Shown in pieces: positions 48,300-57,000 of a DNA stretch of 64,000 nt. The position numbers were made by a program, and so were the translations under genes. The DNA is taken from NCBI RefSeq assembly GCF_023716665.1, contig NZ_CP071859.1, forward strand, positions 1,240,001-1,304,000. Direction: 5' to 3'. The notes below the pieces were generated by a model that saw nothing but the letters and a program-made list of their open reading frames with translations, was not told where the DNA came from and ran no database searches. How positions within the stretch are numbered: the stretch's first letter is position 1; the number at the start of each line of letters is the position of its first letter. Source of the stretch: Vibrio sp. SCSIO 43135 (GTDB lineage: Bacteria; Pseudomonadota; Gammaproteobacteria; Enterobacterales; Vibrionaceae).

Positions 48300-49365
48300 T
48301 AAAGCAAGGCGTAAACTACTAAAAGCTGCCCTTTTCGGAGCAGCGAGTCCGATACTTCCTTTTGGATGTGCGTCGACCGAACGCTCTCAAGTCCCCGCGC
48401 TGATCGGTTGTTCCATTTCTGGTCGTGACCAATACAGTGCAGTTGTCGCTGACGACTACGGTTTACCAATTAGAAAATTGCCATTACCCGAACGTGGTCA
48501 CGGTGTGGCAACCAATACTCGTTTCAATCACGCTGTTGTGTTTGCTAGGCGGCCAGGTACCTTCTTTATGGTATTTGATTATACCTCTGGTGAGATAGTC
48601 AAACTGTCTTCGGCAATACCAACGCGTCACTTCTATGGACATGGTGTCTACTCGAATGATGGCAATTGGTTATACGCGACAGAAGGTGAACGAGGAACCA
48701 GTAAAGGTATTATCGGGGTTTACGATGTCCTATCTGGCTACGAAAAGGTTGCTGAGTTCAGTGGCTTTGGCTTAGGCCCACATGAAGTGATTGTGATGCC
48801 AGATGATTCATTGGCGATAGGGGTAGGAGGGGTTCATACCAATGGCAGAACGCCACTTAACTTAGATTCGATGTCGCCAAGTTTGAGTTACCTGTCTTCA
48901 GAAGGAGAGCTTATCGACCAAGTTGGGCTTACAGACCATCAATTGAGTATTCGTCACTTAGCTCACGACGGCAGTGAGACGGTGCTATGTGGTCAACAAT
49001 ATCGTGGTGAACCGGAAGAATACCCTTCGTTATTGGCGATGCATACTCGCGGAAGCAAAATGCTTGAGTTAGAGGCCGACCCAGAACAGTGGGCACGTTT
49101 TAATCATTACATTGCGAGTATTGCCGCGACCGATGAGTGGATTTTAGCCACTTCTCCTAGAGGGAACTGTTATGGCATCTGGTCTAAACAAACAAGAAGG
49201 CTTGTAGAACTGTCTTCTTTATCAGATGCATCAGGAGTGGTGGTTAACAATAACCACTTTCTTGTGAGTTCGGGCTCCGGAAACGTAATTACCGATAAGT
49301 ATCCCTCTGAAAATACGTCAATTAACAGCAATATCCAGTGGGACAATCACTGGTCTGCTATCTAG
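48280..49365 (+). CDS. DUF1513 protein, possible Tat lipoprotein
   Basis: A 361-residue protein. The N-terminus has a twin-arginine-like RRKLLKAALFGAASPILPFGC, with a possible lipobox cysteine, then a repeated GHGVYSNDG..LYATEGE, GLGPHEVIVMPDD pattern typical of beta-propeller DUF1513 proteins. These accompany imelysins and di-haem proteins in iron-acquisition clusters; the exact role is unknown. The start could also be ATG 48289. Last gene of the cluster. Confidence 0.85.
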   Translation: MQLMVTDKARRKLLKAALFGAASPILPFGCASTERSQVPALIGCSISGRDQYSAVVADDYGLPIRKLPLPERGHGVATNTRFNHAVVFARRPGTFFMVFDYTSGEIVKLSSAIPTRHFYGHGVYSNDGNWLYATEGERGTSKGIIGVYDVLSGYEKVAEFSGFGLGPHEVIVMPDDSLAIGVGGVHTNGRTPLNLDSMSPSLSYLSSEGELIDQVGLTDHQLSIRHLAHDGSETVLCGQQYRGEPEEYPSLLAMHTRGSKMLELEADPEQWARFNHYIASIAATDEWILATSPRGNCYGIWSKQTRRLVELSSLSDASGVVVNNNHFLVSSGSGNVITDKYPSENTSINSNIQWDNHWSAI

Positions 49366-49458
49366 CTCTGAACTACTTTCTCGCGTTGATTAGTCCGACG
49401 AAAACTCATTTCTCTGCCATACTTTATTTTACAGTGAAGCAGGGAAATGAGTGTGTAG

Positions 49459-51033
49459 ATGAAAGCGTGGCGATTGCTCTTAATTTCAACATTAATCTTA
49501 CCGATCTCCATCTTATCGACCAAGGTATGGGCGTTAGAGCGATTTGAGCAACTGACTTGGCTTGAATCGGACTCTGAAGTCGTTTCGCTTATTCAATACC
49601 CAGCGCTTGTTTCTCGTGTTTACCAAGAGAATGACGACCAACTGATTTGGTTCGATTTAGAACAAAGCCAACAGTTGGAGCTGAAACTAGAGATGATTCA
49701 GAGAGCTGGATTTAGCCCTTTGTTTGTTAGGCAGCTTAAACATCTACGTCAGTTTCGACAGCAGAACCGCTGGTTTGAATACGACTTGTTGGCCACAGAT
49801 ACGACCTTGCTTTACATGAGTTATGCACAGCAAGCCCCTAGCTTAGGAGAAGCTTGGTTTTTTCAAGGTCAGTCACTTAACTATCTTCCAGAGCCAAGCC
49901 GAGACTCGGTGCTGTCGCTGTTTGTCGCGATTGAGTTGCAGCAGTTAGACGAGTTACTCGACACTTTTACCCCTACGACCCAAGGTTACATTCAGCTCAC
50001 GAAATCCTATCAACATCTTCGCTCTGTCCATCGAGAAGAGATACCAGCTTATCGTCAACGAGGGCTGGCCAAGACAGGGGATAAGCTCAGTGATCGAGAC
50101 ACGCTGGTTAAACGCTTAGCACTAGTCGATATTGATATAAGCAAAGTGCGCAGTGATGTGTCTTGGTTCGATGCGAGTTTGACTGAGCCTGTAAAAGCCT
50201 TTCAGCGGTTACATGGCCTAACGGTAGATGGAATTATTGGGCCTGCGACGATCAAGTGGCTAAACCTAAGTGCGGAGGAGCGTTTATCTATGTTGGCGCT
50301 TAATGCTGAGCGCTCGCGAATCTGGCCAATCCAGAGAGAGACGATCATTCTCGTCAATGTTCCTAGCTTCGATATGAAGTATTGGTATTCGGGGGAAGCA
50401 GTGTTTGAGTCGAAAGTTGTAGTAGGTAAGACGTCGCGTAAAACACCTCTTATGGCCACCAAGCTCGATTCTCTTATATTGAACCCCACTTGGAATGTGC
50501 CGCGTAAGATTATGGTCGAAGACATTCTTCCACAGGTTAAGCTCGACAATAATTACTTAACTAAGAACAAGATAGATATTGTGAAACGCTGGAATGCCGA
50601 CAGCCCTGTAAGTGCTGAAGAAATTGATTGGTCCAGTGTTAATCCCAAAACATTCCCATACAAAATGCGACAACAATCGGGTATAGGCAATGCATTGGGA
50701 CTGTATAAGTTTAATACCCCAAATCGACGAGCAATTTTCTTGCACGATACTCCCAGCAAACATCTGTTTGATGAAGAAACGCGAGCGTTTAGCTCAGGGT
50801 GTGTCCGCGTAGAAAAGGCAGATCAATTTGCTACTGTACTGCTAGAAAACCAAGGGCTGGATGAGTTAGTCATTGCTGAAAGTAGCCAAGACACCAACAA
50901 AGCCATTCCTCTTAAGCGACGTATCCCAGTCCATATTATTTATCAAACCGTATGGTTTGAGTCGGGAGAAATTCACTACCGTGATGATGTTTACCGCTAC
51001 GACAACGTAGCGCACAATAACGGTAAGAGTTAG
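49459..51033 (+). CDS. ldtD: L,D-transpeptidase LdtD (YcbB type)
   Basis: A 524-residue periplasmic peptidoglycan cross-linking enzyme with an N-terminal signal peptide (1-25). The scaffold domain holds WFDLEQSQQLELKL; a peptidoglycan-binding domain lies at about 240-272 (VKAFQRLHGLTVDGIIGPATIKWLN); the YkuD catalytic domain runs from about 295 to 470 with HDTPSKHLFDEETRAFSSGCVRVE, catalytic Cys C448. It is shorter than E. coli LdtD (615). Followed by mepK and ycbL as in E. coli, a conserved envelope group. Confidence 0.93.
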   Translation: MKAWRLLLISTLILPISILSTKVWALERFEQLTWLESDSEVVSLIQYPALVSRVYQENDDQLIWFDLEQSQQLELKLEMIQRAGFSPLFVRQLKHLRQFRQQNRWFEYDLLATDTTLLYMSYAQQAPSLGEAWFFQGQSLNYLPEPSRDSVLSLFVAIELQQLDELLDTFTPTTQGYIQLTKSYQHLRSVHREEIPAYRQRGLAKTGDKLSDRDTLVKRLALVDIDISKVRSDVSWFDASLTEPVKAFQRLHGLTVDGIIGPATIKWLNLSAEERLSMLALNAERSRIWPIQRETIILVNVPSFDMKYWYSGEAVFESKVVVGKTSRKTPLMATKLDSLILNPTWNVPRKIMVEDILPQVKLDNNYLTKNKIDIVKRWNADSPVSAEEIDWSSVNPKTFPYKMRQQSGIGNALGLYKFNTPNRRAIFLHDTPSKHLFDEETRAFSSGCVRVEKADQFATVLLENQGLDELVIAESSQDTNKAIPLKRRIPVHIIYQTVWFESGEIHYRDDVYRYDNVAHNNGKS

Positions 51034-51222
51034 CCGATTGTTTGATATTTGCACAATTCTGACATTTTTACTGACAAATTTATTTTTCTTTTCTGCTCAA
51101 TAATTAAGCACTAGTCGCTGGTGTATTTGCTGCTTTGAGCACACTTTATGCATTTGAACTTGTCAAAATAGTCCGGTAGTGTCCGCTTCCGGTCCATAAA
51201 TCAACGTTCAAAGGTCAGTAGA

Positions 51223-51765
51223 GTGCAGGTATCTCGTCGTCATTTCATTAAGTTAGCGGGTAGTGGTTTAGTTGTAGCGTCAGGTCTTCCTCGTCTTGCT
51301 CAAGCGGGCTATCCAGATAAGCCTCGTGAGCTTGCAATGAATAACCTACATACTGGCGAGACATTAGAGACTCAATATTTTAACGGTCACCAATATCTTG
51401 AAGCCGAGTTAGCTAGACTGGACCACATTTGCCGAGATTTTCGCCGCAATGAAGTTCATCCAATGGATAAGCGCTTATTCGACAACATTAGCCAAATACA
51501 ATCAATGATTGGCACATCGAATGAAGTTCAAATCATTTCGGGGTACCGTTCTCCAGCAACCAATGAAGCGCTACGTAGCCAGTCAAATGGCGTGGCAAAA
51601 AAGAGCTTCCACATGTTGGGACAAGCCATTGACTTTCGAGTTGAAGGCGTTGACCTAAAGCTACTGCGTGATGCTGCTATCGAGCTGAAAGCGGGTGGAG
51701 TGGGTTACTATCCAGGGAGTAACTTTATCCATATCGATACTGGACCGGTACGAAACTGGGCATAA
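51223..51765 (+). CDS. mepK: Murein endopeptidase MepK (M15/DUF882)
   Basis: A 180-residue protein. It has a twin-arginine signal (SRRHFIKLAGSGLVVASG), then the DUF882 domain with metal ligands in SFHMLGQAIDFRVEG and SNFIHIDTGPVR. It closely matches E. coli MepK (YcbK), which cleaves D,D and L,D cross-links. The start is GTG 51223. Its 190-base upstream region contains no other gene. It sits between ldtD and ycbL. Confidence 0.92.
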   Translation: MQVSRRHFIKLAGSGLVVASGLPRLAQAGYPDKPRELAMNNLHTGETLETQYFNGHQYLEAELARLDHICRDFRRNEVHPMDKRLFDNISQIQSMIGTSNEVQIISGYRSPATNEALRSQSNGVAKKSFHMLGQAIDFRVEGVDLKLLRDAAIELKAGGVGYYPGSNFIHIDTGPVRNWA

Positions 51766-51841
51766 CCACTTGCTAAGATTGTAATCACTACACAGTGGTG
51801 TCATAGTTCACCCTAGTTTCGATAAGGCTTAAGGTTAAGAT

Positions 51842-52498
51842 ATGTCTCTAAAGTATCAAGTTGTTCCAGTGACGTCGTTTTCTCAAAATTGCTCTATTGT
51901 TTGGTGTGATGAAACCATGGAAGGCGTTGTCGTCGATCCTGGTGGTGACGTAAAGCAACTTGCAATGTTGATTAAAGAGCTTGGAGTTAAGGTGGTGAAC
52001 TTAGTTCTGACTCATGGCCACCTTGATCATGTAGGTGGAACAGAGCCTCTGGCTGAAACTTTGGGCGGTGTTAATATTGTTGGCCCACACAAAGCGGACA
52101 ACTTTTGGCTTCAAGGCCTTGAAGGTCAAAGCCAAATGTTTGGTTTCCCATTAACTGAAGCTTTTGAGCCAAATAAGTGGCTAAACGATGGCGATCAAGT
52201 TTCATTTGGTCATCAAGTTTTAGATGTACTTCATACTCCAGGCCATACCCCTGGCCATGTAGTGCTATTTAGTAAAGAAGCACAGTTGGCGTTTGTTGGT
52301 GATGTCCTTTTCAATGGCAGCGTTGGGCGTACCGATTTCCCGCAAGGTGACTTTGATACCTTAATTAATTCAATCAAAACTAAGTTATGGCCATTAGGCA
52401 ACGATGTACGTTTTGTACCAGGGCATGGGCCTGAATCAACGTTTGGCCGCGAACGTGCTTCTAATCCTTTTGTCGCTGATGAAATGCCTCTTTACTAA
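51842..52498 (+). CDS. ycbL: MBL-fold hydrolase, YcbL/GloB-like
   Basis: A 218-residue metallo-beta-lactamase-fold hydrolase. The zinc motif is THGHLDHVGG; further ligands are in HTPGHTPGHVVLF, FVGDVLFNGSVGRTDFPQGD and FVPGHGPESTFGRER. Family members are type II glyoxalase-like thioesterases. Third gene of the ldtD-mepK-ycbL order; 77 bases after mepK, so possibly the same transcript. Confidence 0.9.
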   Translation: MSLKYQVVPVTSFSQNCSIVWCDETMEGVVVDPGGDVKQLAMLIKELGVKVVNLVLTHGHLDHVGGTEPLAETLGGVNIVGPHKADNFWLQGLEGQSQMFGFPLTEAFEPNKWLNDGDQVSFGHQVLDVLHTPGHTPGHVVLFSKEAQLAFVGDVLFNGSVGRTDFPQGDFDTLINSIKTKLWPLGNDVRFVPGHGPESTFGRERASNPFVADEMPLY

Positions 52499-53181
52499 CC
52501 CTTCATCTGCTCTTGTGATTCTGGCTCGGCAGCTGCAAGGTAGCGTCGAGCTAGTCCAACAAATTCCTCAGCACTCCTATCCAAATCATTCGCTGATATA
52601 AACACATCGTAATCGTAACTTTGCCGTTGGTGTCTCATCCGGTTGGCCAGCATTGCCAATAGCCCGGAGTAACGAAAGCCATCACGGCTAGTGTAGGGGT
52701 GTGAATCGAGCACCACGTCTTCAAATTGCGTTTCTCGGTGCTGTTGTTTGAGGCCCAAATACAGTAAGGCACGTTGGCTGAGCAATACTTCGGTGGCGAT
52801 ACGAGGACAAATGCCATCCAAGTATGGTTCGTAGTGTTTTAGCTTAATTCCAATCCAAGGCAAAGGCTGCTGCCAACCCTCTGAATCACAGCAACATATT
52901 CCGATTTTGCTGATGTTGCTCCACTTAACGACCCAGCCACCTTTGTATAGGTGTTGCTGAAAATGCGTTGAGGTCAATGTGTAGCTAACGGTGCTTTTCA
53001 AGATAAGGATATGACACAGGGTGATAATGAATGCTCCACATCCAATGATCATCAAGGCTAGGGGAAGATCGGGAGACAAAAGCAATACTGTAGAAATGAG
53101 TAGAATGGCAGCAAAAAGTACGAACTTATTGGAGAAAGGATTAACTTTAATCAGCTGATTGGAAAGGTGTAGAGTTTGCAT
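52495..53181 (-). CDS. Membrane protein, probably DUF2982
   Basis: A 228-residue protein with two hydrophobic segments near the N-terminus (about 20-40, 42-62), then a soluble PH-like or mixed domain (YTLTSTHFQQHLYKGGWVVKWSNISKIGI). The pattern fits the DUF2982 family found in vibrios (from memory). Function unknown. Its stop overlaps the end of ycbL by four bases in convergent orientation, with no terminator between. Confidence 0.75.
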   Translation of the reverse strand: MQTLHLSNQLIKVNPFSNKFVLFAAILLISTVLLLSPDLPLALMIIGCGAFIITLCHILILKSTVSYTLTSTHFQQHLYKGGWVVKWSNISKIGICCCDSEGWQQPLPWIGIKLKHYEPYLDGICPRIATEVLLSQRALLYLGLKQQHRETQFEDVVLDSHPYTSRDGFRYSGLLAMLANRMRHQRQSYDYDVFISANDLDRSAEEFVGLARRYLAAAEPESQEQMKG

Positions 53182-53392
53182 TTTTTGCTACGGCTATATT
53201 CAACCGAGACCTCTGTTTATTTATTCAGTACAAATATCACTTACTGTATAAATTGTAGACTCTAGCCGCCGTTGTGCGCATTTTTGCCCCATAAAGTTGC
53301 CGATACTCTACAAATCTATACAAATTTTTGGTATAAAACGCGCTTCAAATTTTCACCACTGCAGTGATTGCAGTGAAATGGAGACATACTCG

Positions 53393-53776
53393 ATGAGACT
53401 TGCTCATAAGCGTAACGTGCAGATGAAACTGCAAAAGCGCATTAAAGCGACAGTTGCAAACACTGCAGCTCCAAAAAAAGCAAAACCAGCAGTAGAGAAG
53501 ACTGTAGCTGCAAAAACAACAGCAGAAAAGCCGGCAGCGGCAAAAGCTGTGGCTAAAAGCACTGACGTAGCGCTAACGCCTAAACAGCAACAAGTTCTAG
53601 ACATTGTCGCGAGCAACGCTGAAGGTATTAACCCTAAAGGTATCGGCCTAGCTGCTGGTCAAGAAGAAGCAAAGGCTGCATCTTGGGCAACTGGCGCACT
53701 GAAAAAACTACTAGAAGAAAACCTAGTAGCTAAAGAGCAACTTGCAGGCAACAAAGTTATCTACAAAGCCGTTTAA
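53393..53776 (+). CDS. Lys/Ala-rich tail plus winged-helix-like domain protein
   Basis: A 127-residue protein. Residues about 15-60 are a Lys/Ala/Pro-rich, histone-H1-like tail (APKKAKPAVEKTVAAKT); about 62-127 form a small helical domain (TPKQQQVLDIVASNAEGINPKGI..WATGALKKLLEENLVAKEQ) resembling a MarR/winged-helix half. It is therefore a candidate nucleoid-associated or DNA-binding protein. The start ATG 53393 has GGAGA eight bases upstream. A terminator follows. The name is uncertain. Confidence 0.65.
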   Translation: MRLAHKRNVQMKLQKRIKATVANTAAPKKAKPAVEKTVAAKTTAEKPAAAKAVAKSTDVALTPKQQQVLDIVASNAEGINPKGIGLAAGQEEAKAASWATGALKKLLEENLVAKEQLAGNKVIYKAV

Positions 53777-53801
53777 ACTGCAAAGTTATGCCCTTTAGAA
53801 A

Positions 53802-53827
53802 TAAGCCTCGCATTTGCGGGGCTTTTT
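53802..53827 (+). terminator. Intrinsic terminator after Lys/Ala-rich protein gene
   Basis: AAGCCTCGCA TTT GCGGGGCTTTTT: a stem with one G-T pair and T5. Confidence 0.85.
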
Positions 53828-53892
53828 GTTATCAGAACCAACCCCTTCGAAATAGAAATCATGCGTGAGTTTGTGATTATTGCTCTCACAAG

Positions 53893-53914
53893 AAAAAAGC
53901 CTCCGGTAGGAGGC
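53893..53914 (-). terminator. Intrinsic terminator of sulA-like gene
   Basis: On the minus strand: GCCTCC TACC GGAGGCTTTTTT. Confidence 0.85.
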
Positions 53915-53942
53915 ACATAGACAGTGAATAGCGTCGAACTTA

Positions 53943-54338
53943 TTAATGATACTGTTTACCTCTGCCTTCGACGAAAAATACTTCACAGTGATGCTCAAGA
54001 GCTAAATCTTGCAATAAAGATTGGTTAACTAGGTCGATACTGGTGGACGCGACGACAGCACTCGCATTTCCAGATTTAATCGCTTTTATAACGATTTCAA
54101 CTTCAGACATGGTTTGAGATGGTTTCATCTGAATGATTTTGTTGCAGCTTACGTTGTATGAAGCGAACTGAGAAAGATCAGGACGAGGACATTCAGAAGT
54201 AAACAAAATCCACTGCTGGCTACCGGATAACCCCGCTAGGCGTCCTAATACCGACTCATCAATATTCATTGGGTTAGTAGGCTGAGCTAGAATGTTTGCT
54301 TTTGAGTAGTTGTGCTGCTGAGTGTTTACCTGAAACAT
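53943..54338 (-). CDS. sulA: SulA-like SOS cell-division inhibitor
   Basis: A 131-residue protein whose central part (SQQWILFTSECPRPDLSQFASYNVSCNKIIQMKP, then SEVEIVIKAIKSGNASAVVAS) matches the SulA/RecA-like fold pattern. SulA blocks FtsZ during DNA damage. Start ATG 54338 is preceded by AAAGGA at eight bases; an upstream ATG is less likely. A LexA box lies 23-38 bases upstream, which strongly supports SOS control. Shorter than E. coli SulA (169), so inhibitor strength is not certain. Confidence 0.8.
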   Translation of the reverse strand: MFQVNTQQHNYSKANILAQPTNPMNIDESVLGRLAGLSGSQQWILFTSECPRPDLSQFASYNVSCNKIIQMKPSQTMSEVEIVIKAIKSGNASAVVASTSIDLVNQSLLQDLALEHHCEVFFVEGRGKQYH

Positions 54339-54360
54339 AAATACTGTCCTTTCATACATG

Positions 54361-54376
54361 CTGTATGTGTATACAG
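54361..54376. promoter_or_regulatory. LexA box of sulA-like gene
   Basis: CTGTATGTGTATACAG matches the LexA consensus CTGT-N8-ACAG exactly and lies 23 bases upstream of the start, overlapping the expected promoter. Confidence 0.9.
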
Positions 54377-54517
54377 TAGTTTATCTCAAGGTACTGATCA
54401 AGAAAAAATTGATGACTTTCTCATCATGTTAATATTGAAGGTATCGTAACTGGTTGATATTAAATGCATTAATTGTTATTTGAGATTATTTAAAGTATGA
54501 GTAACTGTGATCGAGAT

Positions 54518-54570
54518 CTATACAGTAGTTGATGAAAACCACTGTATACAGGTAATAACTACTGTATTAG
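54518..54570. repeat. Cluster of ACTGTATACAG-type inverted repeats
   Basis: CTATACAGTAGTT (54518-54530), ACTGTATACAG (54541-54551) and AACTACTGTATTAG (54557-54570) form interlocking palindromes; the outer pair is a 13-base inverted repeat. The same TATACAGTAGTTT string abuts the LexA box at 54370-54383. These half-sites lack the N8 spacing of a standard LexA site. Function unknown. Confidence 0.6.
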
Positions 54571-54710
54571 AAACACGTAGTAGGAGATGTAGGAACTTTA
54601 AAACACTCAGTCATAGAAATGAACTTAGGGGAAAGCAGTTAAGGGCAGAGGGACTAATAGTAGAGCTTATTCAAGTGGCGTTCTGAATAGTGCTGGGGAG
54701 CAGAAACAAA

Positions 54711-54737
54711 AAACGCCCATTTGAAATAGGCGTTTAG
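54711..54737 (-). terminator. Intrinsic terminator of zinc-ribbon protein gene
   Basis: On the minus strand: AAACGCCTATTTCAAATGGGCGTTTTTTG. A stem with one mismatch and T6. Confidence 0.8.
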
Positions 54738-54756
54738 GCTAAAGCGAAGTTTTTGA

Positions 54757-54939
54757 CTAACGACGAAGCTCTAGTCGCTCTCGTTGCTGGATCTCTGCAA
54801 TATTGAATTGGCGTACATCTAACGTCGCTAAATCATTACACTCTTTGCAGGAATGGTTGGACTTTCCATCAACATAATCATGTTTTACTAATAAACTTGG
54901 CTTTTTGCACCAATCACAGATGCCTTCGATTGTGAACAT
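54757..54939 (-). CDS. Small zinc-ribbon-like protein, 60 residues
   Basis: A 60-residue protein with two CxxC pairs, CDWCKK (about 8-11) and CKECND (about 31-34), spaced like a zinc ribbon, and a charged C-terminus (QQRERLELRR). GGGGAGAGAAA precedes ATG. Own terminator. Function unknown. Confidence 0.75.
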   Translation of the reverse strand: MFTIEGICDWCKKPSLLVKHDYVDGKSNHSCKECNDLATLDVRQFNIAEIQQRERLELRR

Positions 54940-55108
54940 TTTCTCTCCCCACCTAGTTATGTAGGTGTCATATTACACGCAAATTATGACACATTTTACG
55001 TGCTCTAGTTAAGTAATTGTTACTGATAGTGGGAGGGCGATCGATTGCGCAGCCTTGTGAAACCTAAAATCTAACAATCTTGGTACGTGGAAATATGTCT
55101 AAATGTAA

Positions 55109-56104
55109 CTACTTATTAACATGTGTGAGGATTATTTTTAATGCACTGTTGAGGCGCTTCATGTCGTCGTCGCTGCCCCCTAAATCCGGATGATAGATTT
55201 TCGAAAGTTTTTTAAACCTTAGTTTAATTTGCTTTGCGTCTGGGATCTGATTTTGTTTAAAACCAAACATGGCACAAGCGAGTGCAACCCGCTGATCGGT
55301 CGCTGGTTGCTTTGGTGGCTGAGACTGTAGTTTTTTGAGCTGTCGAAACAGTGTTTCTAGCTGGCGCTTCTGCTGTTTAATTATACCTTTCTGCTGTTCT
55401 ATTGTTTCGGTCTGTTTCTGTTGGTTTTGGACGTGTGAAAGCTTTTTCTTGCTTTGAGCTCTTTTAAACAACACAAAAGAGGCCACCACGAATATCAATG
55501 TGAGTATGACGGTAAGGTAGCTGCTATTCGTGTTGCCAGTTTCAAGTGGAGGTGTAGTACTAGTGTGGGTCTGAGTCGGTTCATCAAAGGCGATGTCTAA
55601 TTGATCCAGTGAAGAGACCTGCTTGGCTTTTCGTTCATTGAATTTTCGCTCTAGAATCCGCCCATAAGCGTCTTCGCCTTTTGCATCATGTTGTGCCGCG
55701 ACGTGGTACCAGACTTCTGCCATATCGAGCGGCTTTGGCGTATATGACATGCTTTCATACACAGTACCCAGCGCAATTTGAGCCTGCACATCGCCTGATA
55801 CAGCAAGGCCAGTTAGCCAATAGAGTGCCTGTGTGACGTTTTGGTTGGTGATTTGTCCCTTGAGTAGGATATTTGCGAGAGCAAACTTAGCTTCGCGATG
55901 GCCGTTTTCCGCGGCCTGCTGATACCAATAGAATGCGGTATCTTGCTGCTCTTGAGTCGCTTGTTCTGTATTAAGTAGCTTAGCCAGTTGGTATTGAGCC
56001 GAAGCATCTTTTTGCTCGGCTCTAACTGTAAGCTCTTCGATGGTAGAAGCGTTGGTAAAGAAAGGAATGAGGAGAGTGAGTATTAAAACAAGTTTAGCGG
56101 CCAT
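55109..56104 (-). CDS. Sel1-repeat / J-domain membrane protein
   Basis: A 331-residue protein. A signal peptide (1-19) is followed by three to four Sel1 repeats (about 25-150; DASAQYQLAKLL, GHREAKFALANILL, GDVQAQIALGTVYE), a membrane segment (about 197-215), a coiled linker (220-265) and a C-terminal J domain with the HPD triad in IYHPDLGGSDDDMKRLN. Topology suggests extracytoplasmic Sel1 repeats and a cytoplasmic J domain that could recruit DnaK. A partner is unknown. It is followed at about 40 bases by the DUF2786 gene upstream in the same direction, so possibly co-transcribed. Confidence 0.85.
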   Translation of the reverse strand: MAAKLVLILTLLIPFFTNASTIEELTVRAEQKDASAQYQLAKLLNTEQATQEQQDTAFYWYQQAAENGHREAKFALANILLKGQITNQNVTQALYWLTGLAVSGDVQAQIALGTVYESMSYTPKPLDMAEVWYHVAAQHDAKGEDAYGRILERKFNERKAKQVSSLDQLDIAFDEPTQTHTSTTPPLETGNTNSSYLTVILTLIFVVASFVLFKRAQSKKKLSHVQNQQKQTETIEQQKGIIKQQKRQLETLFRQLKKLQSQPPKQPATDQRVALACAMFGFKQNQIPDAKQIKLRFKKLSKIYHPDLGGSDDDMKRLNSALKIILTHVNK

Positions 56105-56144
56105 TCCTTTCCAATTCCTAATGATCTCTACACATTGATGAAGA

Positions 56145-56828
56145 CTATTTTAGCATCTTTGGCGCTTGTGCTCCGTCAATAGGACGGTTCACTGATACCT
56201 TTCTGCCTTTTTTAAGCCCAACCTCGTAGTCTGCTGTGAGGTTTTTCATCGCTTCCCTTAGCTGTTGCTTGAAGGTTTCACGATCAATATTTTTAAACTC
56301 TTTATCAATGTAGTCGTTGATTTTATTTGCAGATTCTTCGTCTGGACTGATTATAGGAAGTTTTTCGAGTGCACCTTCTACCCAGCCTGAAACAAATGAG
56401 TTTACTCGACGTGTGACTTCTTGATTTGAAGTACCGCTGCCAGAGAAACTATTACGGAATTGACCTGTGTGCTCGTTCATTTCACGGTAAATGATGTCGA
56501 AAGCAAATGCCGCGAAGATTGCTCGGTCGGCTTCACCAATGAATTCAACACGTTTGAGTCCTTTATGATTTAGGAGCACCGCTTCAACGCCAAACTTGGT
56601 ATTAATTCCACGGATCACTTTTAGGATGGTGGAACCAATATTGGCCGGCAATAAATGACTCGATTGAGTTTTACCCATCTTGATAAATTCGATGTCGTCT
56701 TTATCAAGGCCGTATTTCAGCATCAAGCGGTGCGCCATTTTTATTGCGTTGGCTGCTTCGTTTACGTTTGCTGAATTACCTAACTCTAGGCATTTGGCGA
56801 TTTTCTTTAGGGCTTTCTGTTTACTCAT
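56145..56828 (-). CDS. DUF2786 domain protein
   Basis: A 227-residue soluble protein. The N-terminus (ALKKIAKCLELGNSANVNEAANAIKMAHRLMLKYGLD) matches the DUF2786 signature of short helices found in many phage- and plasmid-borne as well as chromosomal proteins. A basic C-terminal third (KGRKVSVNR) suggests nucleic-acid binding (inference). Function unknown. About 40 bases upstream of the Sel1/J-domain gene in the same direction. Confidence 0.8.
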   Translation of the reverse strand: MSKQKALKKIAKCLELGNSANVNEAANAIKMAHRLMLKYGLDKDDIEFIKMGKTQSSHLLPANIGSTILKVIRGINTKFGVEAVLLNHKGLKRVEFIGEADRAIFAAFAFDIIYREMNEHTGQFRNSFSGSGTSNQEVTRRVNSFVSGWVEGALEKLPIISPDEESANKINDYIDKEFKNIDRETFKQQLREAMKNLTADYEVGLKKGRKVSVNRPIDGAQAPKMLK

Positions 56829-56944
56829 CGACTACAAATTTTGTGCACATAAAATTTAAAGAGTCGGATATATTACTCTTTTTGAGCAAAAAACTGAATA
56901 TTAGAGTGGTTGCGTAGCACACTTTTAGGTTAACAAATGAAACA

Positions 56945-56970
56945 AAAACGCCACCGTTAATGGTGACGTT
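56945..56970 (-). terminator. Intrinsic terminator of DUF3334 gene
   Basis: On the minus strand: AACGTCACC ATTA ACGGTGGCGTTTTT. A stem with a one-base bulge and T5. Confidence 0.75.
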
Positions 56971-57000
56971 CTCTAGAGGACCTGTGTGAACTTATCTCAA

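Larger units (their letters stand above)
54377..54756. other. Intergenic region, no gene seen
   Basis: About 380 AT-rich bases between sulA and a small zinc-ribbon gene. Apart from the inverted-repeat cluster and the terminator near 54710-54737, I see nothing. Confidence 0.6.
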
